64,000 nt of DNA, taken from Micromonospora sp. C95. Its GTDB lineage: Bacteria; Actinomycetota; Actinomycetes; Mycobacteriales; Micromonosporaceae. This document shows, in pieces, positions 36,976 to 45,671 of this stretch. The stretch's first letter is position 1; the number at the start of each line of letters is the position of its first letter. The translations under genes and the position numbers were made by a program. The notes beneath the pieces were generated by a model. That model ran no database searches, was not told the origin of the DNA, and saw only the letters and a list, made by a program, of their open reading frames with translations. Location: assembly GCF_018070465.1 (NCBI RefSeq), contig NZ_JAGPXT010000004.1, positions 62,001-126,000 on the forward strand, in the 5' to 3' direction.

Positions 36976-37449
36976 GTGCCCGAGGACCGGAAGCCGCCGA
37001 TCGCGTTCGAGACCACCTGCACCGTCGCGGCCCCGCCCGACGTGGTGTATTCGCACCTGGCCGATCCGCGTAGCTACATCGGACTGTCGCCGCTGATCGT
37101 GGCGGTCGACGAGGTGCGGCACGGTCACGACGCCGAGGGCCGCGCGGTCGCCGAGTACCTCGCCGTCGAGCGGTTCCGGCTGATCGGTCCGGTGCGGTGG
37201 GACAACCGCATCCGGGTACGCCTGGTGTCGACGCCGCCGCACGGCCCGCTGGTCAGCGAGGTGCGCAGCCCGGGTCGGGTGTCCCTGTGCGCGGTGGTCG
37301 AGCTGCACCCGGTAGTCGGCGGCACCCGGGTGCACGAGCGGGTCAGCGCCGACGCGCCGGCGCCGTTGCGGCGCTTCGTGGCCGGCGAGGCCCGTCGGGT
37401 CGCGGCGTACCGGGCGGCCGAGCTGACCCGCCGCATGACGGCCAGCTGA
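36976..37449 (+). CDS. SRPBCC-fold (START/Bet v1-like) protein
   Basis: A 157-aa small lipid- or ligand-binding-fold protein: FETTCTVAAPPDVVYSHLADPRSYIGLSPLI is the typical first strand and helices of polyketide-cyclase/START-like proteins. GTG 36976 is preferred; an earlier GTG at 36961 lies inside an inverted repeat (36925-36933 with 36957-36965) that may terminate the carboxylase transcript. Ligand unknown. Confidence 0.75.
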   Translation: MPEDRKPPIAFETTCTVAAPPDVVYSHLADPRSYIGLSPLIVAVDEVRHGHDAEGRAVAEYLAVERFRLIGPVRWDNRIRVRLVSTPPHGPLVSEVRSPGRVSLCAVVELHPVVGGTRVHERVSADAPAPLRRFVAGEARRVAAYRAAELTRRMTAS

Positions 37450-37455
37450 GCCTCT

Positions 37456-37484
37456 GTCCCCGAACTGGTGAGGGGTCCGGGGAC
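37456..37484. terminator. Stem-loop between convergent genes
   Basis: GTCCCCG (37456-37462) pairs with CGGGGAC (37478-37484) in the 41-bp gap between the SRPBCC gene and the minus-strand sigma-factor partner; the inner bases can pair further. Confidence 0.5.
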
Positions 37485-37490
37485 GGTGCG

Positions 37491-38846
37491 TTACCAGGCC
37501 CAGAGCGTCGGTTCGGCGATCTCGAGACTGTCGGCGGCCAGACGCGGCGTGGCGGCGGTGAGCATCGGCTGGTTCGCACCGTCGAGGACCCGCACCTCGG
37601 CGACCCTACGGTTGTCGACCTCGAAGACCCCGATCCCGTCGGTGAGCGGCCCTTCGGTCACCGTCGACCCCCGTGCGTCGACCAACTCGGCGCGGTCCGC
37701 CGATTCTGGCCCGGCCACCAGCACACCAGCAGTCTGGCCCGGCAACGGTACGGCGATCAGGTCGGCGCTACCGATACCGGTGCGATCGAGGGTCACCACC
37801 GACGACTCCCATCCGTCAAGCGCGCGGGCGTCGGCCTTGAGCAGTGCGGCGCAGCCACCATCGACCGAGCAGGACCTCACCAGGACGGCTTCCGGCGCGT
37901 CGGCAACCCTGGCGGGCAACCGACCGGTCCAGAGCACCTGGGGCGTCGAGCCGGACAGTCCCTCGGCGTGGAGCATGTCGCGCAGTTCACGGACGGCGGA
38001 GACGTCGAGGTCGCGGCGCGGGTCTGGAGGGACCGGCACGTTCGTCTGTAGGGCGATCCGGGCCGGACCGGCGTACCGCACGATCCCGTCGCAGGTGAAC
38101 TGCCACCGTCCGCCCGGCATACCCGCCTGCACCACGTAACCGTCGTTGGGCTCCGGCTGCCAGGATCTGATGACGGATCCGTCCGGCTGGAGCCGACCGC
38201 CGAGTGATGTCTCCACACGGCAACCGGCTGGTGCCAGGCCGACCGCGAGACCGTCGGGCTCGTCTCGGTCGACTCGGGAGTACCGTCCGAAGAAGAGGTA
38301 CGGAGTCAATTCCTGCGGTTCGTCCGGCGTCCCGGTCTGGTCGAGCAGTTCCGGCACGGACGCACCCTCCGGGCCGGTGCTCTGGCGAATCAGTGCGTGC
38401 GAGTCGTTCAGATAGGCCACCACCACCACGCGGGCACCGGGCGCGTCGTGGGCGAGCAGCACCCGCACGTCGTCCAACGACGGATCGACAAGGAGTTCGG
38501 CGCGGGCGGCCCGGTACTCCCGTTCGATGGTCGCGATCAGTGTGGTGTCGCCGGCCAGACCGCCACGGGTGGGCGAGTCGAGCAGTCGTCGCACCATCGG
38601 ATCGTCGATCGGACTCGCCGGCTGGTACGCCGCCGTGGCCAGCGTGGACTCGTCGGGCCTCAGCAGGTCCACCAGACCCACCGGCGGTATGGTCACCGCG
38701 GCCAGCACCAGGGCGGCCACCCCCGTCACCGCAGCCCGTCGCCGCTGGCGTCGCCGCACGCGATGTAGCAACCGCTGGTACGGATCGGGTTGGGGCACCA
38801 CCGGTTCGGCGAGCCGGGCCAGCACCTGCCTGATCTCATCGGCCAT
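37491..38846 (-). CDS. Membrane-anchored partner (probable regulator) of the SigE-type sigma factor
   Basis: A 451-aa protein. A short cytoplasmic N-terminus of about 35 residues (MADEIRQVLARLAEPVVP, then a basic cluster RRRQRRR) leads into one membrane segment (about 38-58) and a large extracytoplasmic domain. It overlaps the sigma-factor gene by 11 bp, the usual place for an anti-sigma factor, but there is no zinc-binding HxxxCxxC motif in the N-terminus. I infer control of the sigma factor at the membrane; a plain exported sensor is the alternative. Confidence 0.75.
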   Translation of the reverse strand: MADEIRQVLARLAEPVVPQPDPYQRLLHRVRRRQRRRAAVTGVAALVLAAVTIPPVGLVDLLRPDESTLATAAYQPASPIDDPMVRRLLDSPTRGGLAGDTTLIATIEREYRAARAELLVDPSLDDVRVLLAHDAPGARVVVVAYLNDSHALIRQSTGPEGASVPELLDQTGTPDEPQELTPYLFFGRYSRVDRDEPDGLAVGLAPAGCRVETSLGGRLQPDGSVIRSWQPEPNDGYVVQAGMPGGRWQFTCDGIVRYAGPARIALQTNVPVPPDPRRDLDVSAVRELRDMLHAEGLSGSTPQVLWTGRLPARVADAPEAVLVRSCSVDGGCAALLKADARALDGWESSVVTLDRTGIGSADLIAVPLPGQTAGVLVAGPESADRAELVDARGSTVTEGPLTDGIGVFEVDNRRVAEVRVLDGANQPMLTAATPRLAADSLEIAEPTLWAW

Positions 38847-39432
38847 CGCTCGGGTCTCTCCTTCTCGACGCGCCCGGCACCGCGGCCAGCGAACCCTCGT
38901 TGACGTCCCGTCCTGGTGCCTGTCGTGCCGGCGTCATCGGCCGGTTCGGCGACGCGGGCAGTGCCGTGCGTAGTCGGGCGAGCGCCCGCGAGGACTGACT
39001 CTTCACCGTGCCGACCGAGCATCCGAGTGCGTCGGCGATCTGGGTCTCGGTCAGGTCTTCCCAGTAACGCAGCACCAGCACCGCGCGCATCCGGGGCGGC
39101 AGATCGTGCAGGGCGGCAAGCACCTCGTCGCGGACCACGACGTCGTCTGCCATGTCCCGGCCGGGCTCGGACTGGGACCGCCAGGAACCTGTGACGCCGG
39201 CGAGGAACTCCCGCGAGCCGAACCGCCGCCAGATCTTGGTTCGCTCGTTGACCATGATCCGGCGGACGTAGGCCATCGGTTCGTCCACCTGACGCCACCG
39301 GCGCATCGCCTGCATCAGTGCGATCTGCACCAGATCCTCGGCCGCGTGCCGGGAACCGGTCAGCAGGTACGCGGTCCGGACCAGGTCCGCGTACCTGATC
39401 TCGACGAACTCGCGGAAGCCGTCATCGGTCAC
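38836..39432 (-). CDS. SigE-family ECF-like RNA polymerase sigma factor
   Basis: A 198-aa sigma-70 family protein. Region 2: GFREFVEIRYADLVRTAYLL with AEDLVQIALMQAMRRW. Region 4: LPPRMRAVLVLRYWEDLTE, QIADALGCSVGTVKSQSSRA. A 35-residue Arg/Pro-rich tail follows. This is the SigE/M-like group common in actinomycetes. Of two GTG codons, the second (39432) lies six bases after GGAGG and is chosen. Likely target and activating stress are not evident. Confidence 0.9.
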   Translation of the reverse strand: MTDDGFREFVEIRYADLVRTAYLLTGSRHAAEDLVQIALMQAMRRWRQVDEPMAYVRRIMVNERTKIWRRFGSREFLAGVTGSWRSQSEPGRDMADDVVVRDEVLAALHDLPPRMRAVLVLRYWEDLTETQIADALGCSVGTVKSQSSRALARLRTALPASPNRPMTPARQAPGRDVNEGSLAAVPGASRRRDPSDGR

Positions 39433-39525
39433 CTGCACCCTCCAGCCCCGTCTGGGCAGCGTTCATGACAGGAAGACCCCGGACCGCCGGAAAAGGTTGT
39501 GCAATGCCGGCGGTGAGTGGGATTT

Positions 39526-39571
39526 TGCACTAGTAGTGCATCTTGTTTCGATGGCTCCGGCTGCCTAGCGT
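39526..39571 (+). promoter_or_regulatory. Leaderless promoter with 7-1-7 palindrome
   Basis: TTGTTT (39543-39548), 17 bp, TAGCGT (39566-39571), then ATG at 39579, so the transcript would start at or next to the start codon; no ribosome-binding site is present. Just upstream lies TGCACTA-G-TAGTGCA (39526-39540), a perfect inverted repeat in position for a TetR/MarR-type regulator. Confidence 0.55.
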
Positions 39572-39578
39572 CTCCAGC

Positions 39579-40646
39579 ATGGCTGCCTCCTGGACGTTCG
39601 CCGTGGCCCGTGCCGAGCTGAGCCGCACCACCCTGGTGGAGCGTGCCGTGCCCGAGCTGTCCGACGGCGAGGCGCTGTTGCGCGTGGACCGCGTCGGACT
39701 GACCGCCAACAACGTCACCTACGCGGTGCTCGGCGACGCGATGCGGTACTGGGAGTTCTTTCCGCCCGACCGGCACGGGCTGGGCGGGCAGTGGGGGCTG
39801 CCGCCGTTGTGGGGCTTCGCCGAGGTGGTCGGCTCGACCGTCGCCGTGGTCGAGGTGGGGCTGCGGGTGTACGGCTATCTTCCGTCGGCTGGGCACCTGG
39901 TCGTGCGGCCGTCGAGAGTGGACGGCTCGGGTTTCCGGGACGCCAGCGCGCACCGGGCCGAGCTGCCCTCGCCGTACAACGGGTACCGAGCGACCGTCGG
40001 CGACCCGGCGTACCGGGCCGACCAGGAGGACCTGCTGGTCCTGTTCCGGCCGCTCTTCTTCACCTCCTTCATGCTCGCCGACCAGGTCGTCGACAACGAC
40101 TGCTACGGCGCGACGTCGCTGGTGTTCTCGTCGGCGTCCAGCAAGACCGCGTACGCCGCCGCCGTGGAACTGCGCGGGCGCGGCCCGCGCCTGGTCGGGC
40201 TCACCTCGCCGGGCAACGTCGGGTTCACCCGCGCGCTCGGCTGCTACGACGAGGTACTGCCGTACGACGGGATCGCCGCCCTCGACCCGGTGCCGACCGC
40301 CTACCTCGACCTGTCCGGTGCGCCCGCCACCCGGGCCGCCCTGCGGCGGCACCTCGGCGACCGGCTGGTCCGTGACATCGCGGTCGGCCTGACCAACCAG
40401 ATCCCGAACGCCGAGGCCGCCGGGGAGGTCTTCTTCGCCCCGGTGCAGATGCGTAAACGCCGCCTGGACTGGGGGCGCGACGGGCTCGACCGGCGCTTCG
40501 CCGAGGCCTGGCGGCGCTTCGCGGAGGTGGCCGGCGGATGGCTCGACGTCCAGCTCGGCACCGGCCCGGCCGCTCTGGAGCGGGCCTGGCTCGACGTGCT
40601 GGCGGGCGTTACCCCGCCACGGGTGGGGCGCGTCGTCCAGTTCTGA
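39579..40646 (+). CDS. DUF2855 family protein (quinone-oxidoreductase-like)
   Basis: A 355-aa cytoplasmic protein. The N-terminal part resembles the GroES-like domain of MDR reductases (VPELSDGEALLRVDRVGLTANNVTYAVLGD); the second half has a Rossmann-like stretch (SLVFSSASSKTAYAAAVEL, GLTSPGNVGFTRALG, VPTAYLDLSGAPATR). No zinc ligands are visible. The family is uncharacterised. The start ATG 39579 fits a leaderless message; upstream codons are not needed. Confidence 0.85.
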   Translation: MAASWTFAVARAELSRTTLVERAVPELSDGEALLRVDRVGLTANNVTYAVLGDAMRYWEFFPPDRHGLGGQWGLPPLWGFAEVVGSTVAVVEVGLRVYGYLPSAGHLVVRPSRVDGSGFRDASAHRAELPSPYNGYRATVGDPAYRADQEDLLVLFRPLFFTSFMLADQVVDNDCYGATSLVFSSASSKTAYAAAVELRGRGPRLVGLTSPGNVGFTRALGCYDEVLPYDGIAALDPVPTAYLDLSGAPATRAALRRHLGDRLVRDIAVGLTNQIPNAEAAGEVFFAPVQMRKRRLDWGRDGLDRRFAEAWRRFAEVAGGWLDVQLGTGPAALERAWLDVLAGVTPPRVGRVVQF

Positions 40647-40670
40647 CGGCTACCCCGGCCACATGGAGGA

Positions 40671-40699
40671 TTGCCAGTGCGTTACCCGGCGGTAACGAT
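40671..40699 (+). promoter_or_regulatory. Promoter region with inverted repeat before the BASS transporter
   Basis: TTGCCA (40671-40676) is followed after 16-17 bp by a weak TAACGA/AACGAT element (to 40698-40699), nine bases before ATG 40708. The 7-4-7 inverted repeat CGTTACC-CGGC-GGTAACG (40680-40697) fills the promoter spacer, so a regulator bound there would block transcription. The gene has no ribosome-binding site, which agrees with a near-leaderless start. Confidence 0.45.
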
Positions 40700-40707
40700 G
40701 TCGGGTC

Positions 40708-41604
40708 ATGGACTCCGCCCTGACCTTGATCGGACTACCCGTCGCCCTCGGCATCATCATGCTCGGTCTGGGTCTCGGCCTGACCACCGGCGATTTCCGC
40801 CGGGTCGCCCGGCACCCGAAGGCCGCCGTCATCGCGCTGGTGTGCCAGGTACTGCTGCTGCCGGCGCTCTGCTTCGGCCTGGTGCTCGCCTTCGACCTGC
40901 CGCCCGAACTGGGCGTCGGGATGATGCTGCTGGCCGCCTCGCCGGGCGGCACCACGGCCAACCTCTACAGCCACCTGTTCGGCGGCCACGTGGCGCTGAA
41001 CATCACCCTGACCGCGATCAACTCGGTGCTGGCCGTGTTCACCCTGCCGATCGTGGTCAACCTGTCGGCGGCGTACTTCCTCGGCGACGCGCGGAGCATC
41101 GGGTTGCAGTTCGACAAGGTGCTCCAGGTGTTCGCGATCGTGCTCGTCCCGGTCGTGGTCGGCATGCTGATCCGGGCGCGCTGGGCCCGGGTGGCCGAGC
41201 GACTGGACCGCCCGGTCCGGGCGCTGTCCGTGGTGGTGCTGGTCGCGGTGATCGCCGGTGCGGTACTCGGCGAGCGGGAGAACCTCGCCGACTACTTCGT
41301 CGCCGTCGGTCTGGCGGTGCTCGCGTTCAACCTGCTCAGCCTCGCCATCGGGTACGGGGTGCCGAGGCTGGCCGGGGTCGAGTCGAGCGCCGCCAAGGCG
41401 GCCGGTTTCGAGATCGGCATCCACAACAGCACCCTGGCCATCACCGTCGCGCTCAGCCCGGCGCTGCTCGACAGCACCCAGATGGCGGTTCCCGCCGCCG
41501 TCTACGGCATCGTCATGTTCTTCACGGCCGCCGCCTTCGGGTACCTGGTCAACCGGGTGGGCACCGGGCGGGCACCGGCGCCCGACGACGCCGTCCGGAA
41601 CTGA
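40708..41604 (+). CDS. Bile acid:sodium symporter family (BASS) transporter
   Basis: A 298-aa membrane protein with nine or ten hydrophobic segments. Family marks: LLAASPGGTTANLYSHLFGGHVALNITLTAINS and the C-terminal FEIGIHNSTLAITVALSP, which include the sodium-binding crossover regions of ASBT homologues. It would import an organic anion with sodium; the substrate (steroid conjugate, pantoate-like or other acid) is unknown. Monocistronic; the next gene starts 159 bp on. Confidence 0.9.
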   Translation: MDSALTLIGLPVALGIIMLGLGLGLTTGDFRRVARHPKAAVIALVCQVLLLPALCFGLVLAFDLPPELGVGMMLLAASPGGTTANLYSHLFGGHVALNITLTAINSVLAVFTLPIVVNLSAAYFLGDARSIGLQFDKVLQVFAIVLVPVVVGMLIRARWARVAERLDRPVRALSVVVLVAVIAGAVLGERENLADYFVAVGLAVLAFNLLSLAIGYGVPRLAGVESSAAKAAGFEIGIHNSTLAITVALSPALLDSTQMAVPAAVYGIVMFFTAAAFGYLVNRVGTGRAPAPDDAVRN

Positions 41605-41651
41605 GCCGGCCGGACGCGGCGGCGGATCGTCGTCGGCGTTCCCTTGCTGTG

Positions 41652-41663
41652 CAACGATCGTTG
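41652..41663. promoter_or_regulatory. Perfect 12-bp palindrome
   Basis: CAACGATCGTTG is fully self-complementary and lies about 100 bp upstream of the FAD-oxidoreductase start. It may be a small operator (TetR/MarR size). No good -35/-10 pair could be fixed around it. Confidence 0.35.
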
Positions 41664-41763
41664 GGCGTCATGCCGACCGCCCGGCTCCGCCGGTCCGCCC
41701 GAGCAACGGTCACTGGCAGACCGACGGCAAGGCGCCACACCTCGTACCCCTTTGGAGAGCACG

Positions 41764-43140
41764 ATGTCCCTCTCTCCGGCTCGGGTCTTCGCCGCGCTGA
41801 ACGCGGTACGACCGCCCGACCAGGCGTCCCCTGTCATCGGCAAGGCGGTGGTGATCGGCGGCAGCATCGCCGGGATGCTGGCCGCCCGGGTGCTGTCCGA
41901 TCACGCCGAGAGCGTGGTGGTCGTCGACCGCGACGACCTGCACGCGACCGGCGGGCGGCCGGGCGTACCACAGGGCACCCAGCTGCACGCCCTGCTGCCC
42001 GGCGGCTTCCTCCTGTTGGAGCGGTTGTTCCCGGGGTTCCGGGAGCAGGCCATGGCACAGGGGGCGATCGAGGCTCCGCCCGCGGCCCGGCGGAGCTACC
42101 TGGACGGTCGGTTGAAGGTCGTCGTGCCGGACGACGCGGACAGCCTGGCCGGCAGTCGGCCGCTGCTGGAGTCGTTGATCCGGCAGCAGGTGCTGCGACT
42201 GCCGAACGTCAAGACGGTCACCGCGCGCGCCACCGGCCTGGTGTTCGACGGCGAGGTGACCAGCGGCGTCCGGTGCGACGTCGGCGGTTCGCCGGGTGTC
42301 GAGCACGCCGACCTGGTGGTGGACGCCATGGGGCGGTCCAGCCGGCTGTCCGACTGGCTGGCGGAGGCCGGGTGGGAGCGGCCGGCGCTGCGGCGGATGA
42401 CGGTGAACCTGAACTACGCGACCGCCCTGTTCCGGCGCCACGAGACGAACCCGGAGCACGCGGTGGTGCTGGCGCTGCACAGCCCGACGGCGTCCGTGGA
42501 CGTGGCCGGTGCGGCGTTCTTCGCGATCGAGGACGGTCGGTGGATGGCCATGATGGCCGGCTACGGGGAGAACCGTCCCGGCCGTACCGCCGAGGACTTC
42601 GTCCGCCGGCTGCGGGAGCAGTTCCCGCCGGAGTTCGCGGTGGTCGCCGACAGCGAACTCCTCGGCGACGTGCAGACCTACCGGCACGCCGACAGCCGGC
42701 GTCGGGATTTCCACGCGGTGACCCGGCTGCCGGCGGCGCTGGTGAGCGTCGGCGACGCGGTCGCCTCGTTCAACCCGGTGTACGGCCAGGGCATCACCGC
42801 CGCCGCACTGCACGCGGCCTGCCTGGCGAGCTACCTGCGCTCCCGCCCGGATCTCGGCCTGCCGGCCCGTCACTTCTTCGCCCTGCAGAAGATCGTGGTC
42901 GACGCCGCCTGGTCGATATCCACCTCGGCCGACCTGGCGTTGCCGCACGTCGACGGCCCCTACCCGCGCGGCCACCGGCTCTCCAGCTGGGTGAGCCGGC
43001 AGATCATCGCGGCGACCGTCACCGACGTGTCCACCGCCCGTCGGTTCAACGACGTCGTCTCCATGCGGAAGCACCCGGGTTCACTGTCCTCACCGAAGGT
43101 GATCCTCGGCGCCCTGCGCGCCAACCGGCGCGCCCGCTGA
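41764..43140 (+). CDS. FAD-dependent monooxygenase-like oxidoreductase
   Basis: A 458-aa flavoprotein of the p-hydroxybenzoate-hydroxylase/halogenase-epoxidase type. N-terminal dinucleotide fold AVVIGGSIAGMLAARVL with acidic end DRDDLH, DLVVDAMGRSSRL in the middle (DG-type motif), and SVGDAVASFNPVYGQGITAAALHA (the GD motif that holds the FAD ribityl chain). GGAG precedes the ATG. It could hydroxylate or epoxidise a secondary-metabolite or isoprenoid substrate. No biosynthetic cluster surrounds it, so the substrate is open. Confidence 0.87.
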   Translation: MSLSPARVFAALNAVRPPDQASPVIGKAVVIGGSIAGMLAARVLSDHAESVVVVDRDDLHATGGRPGVPQGTQLHALLPGGFLLLERLFPGFREQAMAQGAIEAPPAARRSYLDGRLKVVVPDDADSLAGSRPLLESLIRQQVLRLPNVKTVTARATGLVFDGEVTSGVRCDVGGSPGVEHADLVVDAMGRSSRLSDWLAEAGWERPALRRMTVNLNYATALFRRHETNPEHAVVLALHSPTASVDVAGAAFFAIEDGRWMAMMAGYGENRPGRTAEDFVRRLREQFPPEFAVVADSELLGDVQTYRHADSRRRDFHAVTRLPAALVSVGDAVASFNPVYGQGITAAALHAACLASYLRSRPDLGLPARHFFALQKIVVDAAWSISTSADLALPHVDGPYPRGHRLSSWVSRQIIAATVTDVSTARRFNDVVSMRKHPGSLSSPKVILGALRANRRAR

Positions 43141-43256
43141 CCAACTGGGTCTGCCCGAGCGCGACGCCGTCCACGACACGTGTTACTGCGGATCAGCCGA
43201 GAGCAGCGGAGCGTGGTGCACTGTGTGACCCGGTTCGCGGACGGCCGGCGACGGGC

Positions 43257-44525
43257 TCAGCGGCGTGGGCGGAAATGGTGGTGGACCACGTAGCGACTGA
43301 TCGCCGCACCGAGCCGGGCGCCATCGTCGTCGGCGCTGCGGAAGTGCACGCCGCCCCAGATGCGGGCGCCGACCAGTTCGGTGAGCGCCTGGGAGAAGCT
43401 GGTGAAGCGCCGCGTCGTGCCGGAGTCCGCGCTGGAGGCGCTGAAGGTGATGTCGTCCCGGCCGAAGAAGTGGCGGTAGAACGACATCCGCGCGCCGGTG
43501 CCGCAGGCGTGACCCGACGGGTACTCGGGAAACGGGGGTGTGACCAGCAGCGGTGTCCAGCCCGGGTCCGCCACCGTCCGACCGTTACCGTCGGCGTCGG
43601 CCAGCTGGATCGCGGTGACCGGGCGCCAGTAGCTCCACCTCTCCTTCTCGCTGAAGCAAGCGACCCCGGAGTCGGCCACGATGAGGTCGGTCATGGCGAA
43701 GAAGCGGGCAGTTTGCAGGACGTCCAGCCGTGCGGTGGTGGCAAGCTGGCGCTTGATCTCCCAGGCGGCGGACCGTCGGTCGTGCCACCAGATCGCCGCC
43801 TCGGTCTGGTCCTGGCTGCGTACGCTGCTCGTCGCCGAGCCGTACTCCTGGACTTCGTTGAGTTCACGCGCGTAGACGCCAGAGGTGAGCGGCGGCGGTC
43901 CGGGCGTGCGGAAGGCCGAAGGATCGGAGATGAGGAACGGTCGCATGTGTGCCGTCCACGCACCCTGGGATAGGAACAGTGGCGGGGTCGGGCGCCACTT
44001 GCCGGGCGCGGTGTCGGTGGCCCACTGCTGGTCGCCGAACGCGCCGTCGTGCCGCCGGTCGGCGACCATCGCGGCCGAGGCCCGGGCACCGACCGCGACG
44101 CCGGCCTGCTTCGCCGGCCCGTCGGGGATCGCGGTGAGGGCAAGGTCGTACCCGGCCCGCAGCCGCTCCCGCTGGTCGGGGAAGAGCGCGGTGAGCACCC
44201 CGTGCGCGGCGGCGGCGACAGCCGCGTCCACCGACTCGTCACCCCGGGCCGGCGGAGCGACGAGATACGGCTGGTACGGGGTGCCGTGGATCGCGTTCAC
44301 CGCGTCGTAGACGGCCCCGTTGACCATCGCGAAGCTGCGTACCTGTTCGTTGGGCTGTTGTGCGGCGACGTCCCAGATGGCCGTCTGCGCGTTGACATCC
44401 CAGGCGATGACGGGGTTCGGGGCCGCCGGGACCTGTGCTGACGCCGGCCCTGGCGGGCTGGTCGCGAGCAGCGCTCCGAGGATGGCCGCGCTGGCGAGGA
44501 AGCGTGACCAGAGGGTGCGGCGCAT
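43257..44525 (-). CDS. Secreted vanadium-dependent haloperoxidase-like phosphatase (PAP2)
   Basis: A 422-aa exported protein with a signal peptide about 1-31 (ends GPASA-QV). The three vanadate/phosphate-binding motifs are present: K-x6-RP (KERWSYWRP), PSGH (EYPSGHA) and R-x3-G-x-H-x4-D (ARIWGGVHFRSAD). This supports halide peroxidation or phosphatase activity; the protein is monomer-sized for bacterial members. Two ATGs are adjacent (44528, 44525); 44525 is better spaced from GGGGGA. It converges on the FAD oxidoreductase gene, so a joint halogenation pathway is possible but not shown. Confidence 0.88.
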   Translation of the reverse strand: MRRTLWSRFLASAAILGALLATSPPGPASAQVPAAPNPVIAWDVNAQTAIWDVAAQQPNEQVRSFAMVNGAVYDAVNAIHGTPYQPYLVAPPARGDESVDAAVAAAAHGVLTALFPDQRERLRAGYDLALTAIPDGPAKQAGVAVGARASAAMVADRRHDGAFGDQQWATDTAPGKWRPTPPLFLSQGAWTAHMRPFLISDPSAFRTPGPPPLTSGVYARELNEVQEYGSATSSVRSQDQTEAAIWWHDRRSAAWEIKRQLATTARLDVLQTARFFAMTDLIVADSGVACFSEKERWSYWRPVTAIQLADADGNGRTVADPGWTPLLVTPPFPEYPSGHACGTGARMSFYRHFFGRDDITFSASSADSGTTRRFTSFSQALTELVGARIWGGVHFRSADDDGARLGAAISRYVVHHHFRPRR

Positions 44526-44689
44526 CATGATGTCCCCCGTTGGTTCGCGGCTGCCGCCTGGTGCCGCTGGCATCGGGCAGTCGGGGCGATTGATATTGGT
44601 GGATCGTATGCCACCCATCGGGGCCAATCAATCGTCCGTGGTCGGTAGGCGGCTACCCGGGGTGGTGTGGCGGGTTGGAGAGCACCTTG

Positions 44690-44719
44690 ATTGCACTTAT
44701 TGCAATACCAGCATATATT
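44690..44719 (+). promoter_or_regulatory. Promoter with metal-sensor-type operator
   Basis: -35 TTGCAC (44691-44696), 17 bp, -10 TATATT (44714-44719). Over the -35 lies ATTGCA-N5-TGCAAT (44690-44706), an A/T-rich inverted repeat like those bound by ArsR/SmtB metal sensors in front of CDF exporters. The GTG start follows about 26 bases after the expected transcription start. No arsR gene is adjacent. Confidence 0.7.
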
Positions 44720-44751
44720 TCTCATGGCGGTGCGGTTGGAAGGGGTGTGCG

Positions 44752-45666
44752 GTGGGTGCCGGGCATGATCACGGGGGCTGGGCGATGCGCGCGGGGGAGA
44801 AGCACCGCGGTCGGTTGTGGGCGGCGTTCGCCCTATTGACGGTCTTCATGCTGGTGGAGGCGGTCGGGGCCTGGGTCAGCGGTTCGCTGGCACTGCTGTC
44901 GGACGCCGGGCACATGTTCACCGACGTGCTGGGCATCGGCATGGCGCTCGCCGCGATCACCGCCGCGAGCCGGGCCACGCGGGACGGTCAACGCACCTTC
45001 GGCCTCTACCGAATGGAGGTCCTGGCGGCACTTGCCAACGCGGTGCTGCTCTCCGGAGTGGCGCTCTACGTGCTGGTGGCGGCGCTGCGGCGGCTCGACG
45101 AACCGCCGGAGGTGCTGGTCGGCCCGATGCTGTTGGTGGCCGTCGGCGGGCTGGTCGCCAACGTGGTCGCCTTCCTGCTGCTGCGCGCCGGCTCGACGGA
45201 GAGCCTCAACGTGCGCGGCGCCTACCTGGAGGTCCTCGGCGACCTGCTCGCCTCGGTGGGCGTACTCGTCGCGGCCGGGGTGATCGCGCTGACCGGCTGG
45301 TGGTACGCGGACCCGATCGTCGCCGTCGCGGTGGCGCTGTTCATCCTGCCGCGCACCTACCGCCTCGCCCGCGCCGCGCTGCGGGTGCTGGTGCAGGCCG
45401 CGCCGCCGCACCTGGACGTCGCCGAGGTACGTGACGGGCTGCGTGGGCTCGATGGCGTCGCCGACGTGCACGACCTGCACGTGTGGACGCTGACCTCGGG
45501 CATGGAGGTGGCCTCGGCGCACCTCACCCTGGACGCCGGAGCCGAACTGGCCCCGGTGCTGGCCGCCGCCCGCCAGCTGCTGCACGACCGCTTCACCATC
45601 GAGCACGCCACGTTGCAGGTCGAGCCACGGGATGCCGAAGGCGTCTGCGGCGGCGCCCACTGGTGA
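44752..45666 (+). CDS. Cation diffusion facilitator (CzcD/ZitB-like metal exporter)
   Basis: A 304-aa CDF-family metal/proton antiporter. The N-terminus is His-rich (MGAGHDHGGW); six membrane segments follow, with the zinc-site motif LLSDAGHMFTDVLG (HxxxD) in segment 2 and YLEVLGDLLASVGVL (D in segment 5). The C-terminal cytoplasmic dimerisation domain reads VADVHDLHVWTLTSG. GTG 44752 is chosen because AAGGGG precedes it and it keeps the His cluster. Zn, Cd or Co export is likely, induced through the promoter upstream. Confidence 0.92.
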   Translation: MGAGHDHGGWAMRAGEKHRGRLWAAFALLTVFMLVEAVGAWVSGSLALLSDAGHMFTDVLGIGMALAAITAASRATRDGQRTFGLYRMEVLAALANAVLLSGVALYVLVAALRRLDEPPEVLVGPMLLVAVGGLVANVVAFLLLRAGSTESLNVRGAYLEVLGDLLASVGVLVAAGVIALTGWWYADPIVAVAVALFILPRTYRLARAALRVLVQAAPPHLDVAEVRDGLRGLDGVADVHDLHVWTLTSGMEVASAHLTLDAGAELAPVLAAARQLLHDRFTIEHATLQVEPRDAEGVCGGAHW

Positions 45667-45671
45667 GTCGG

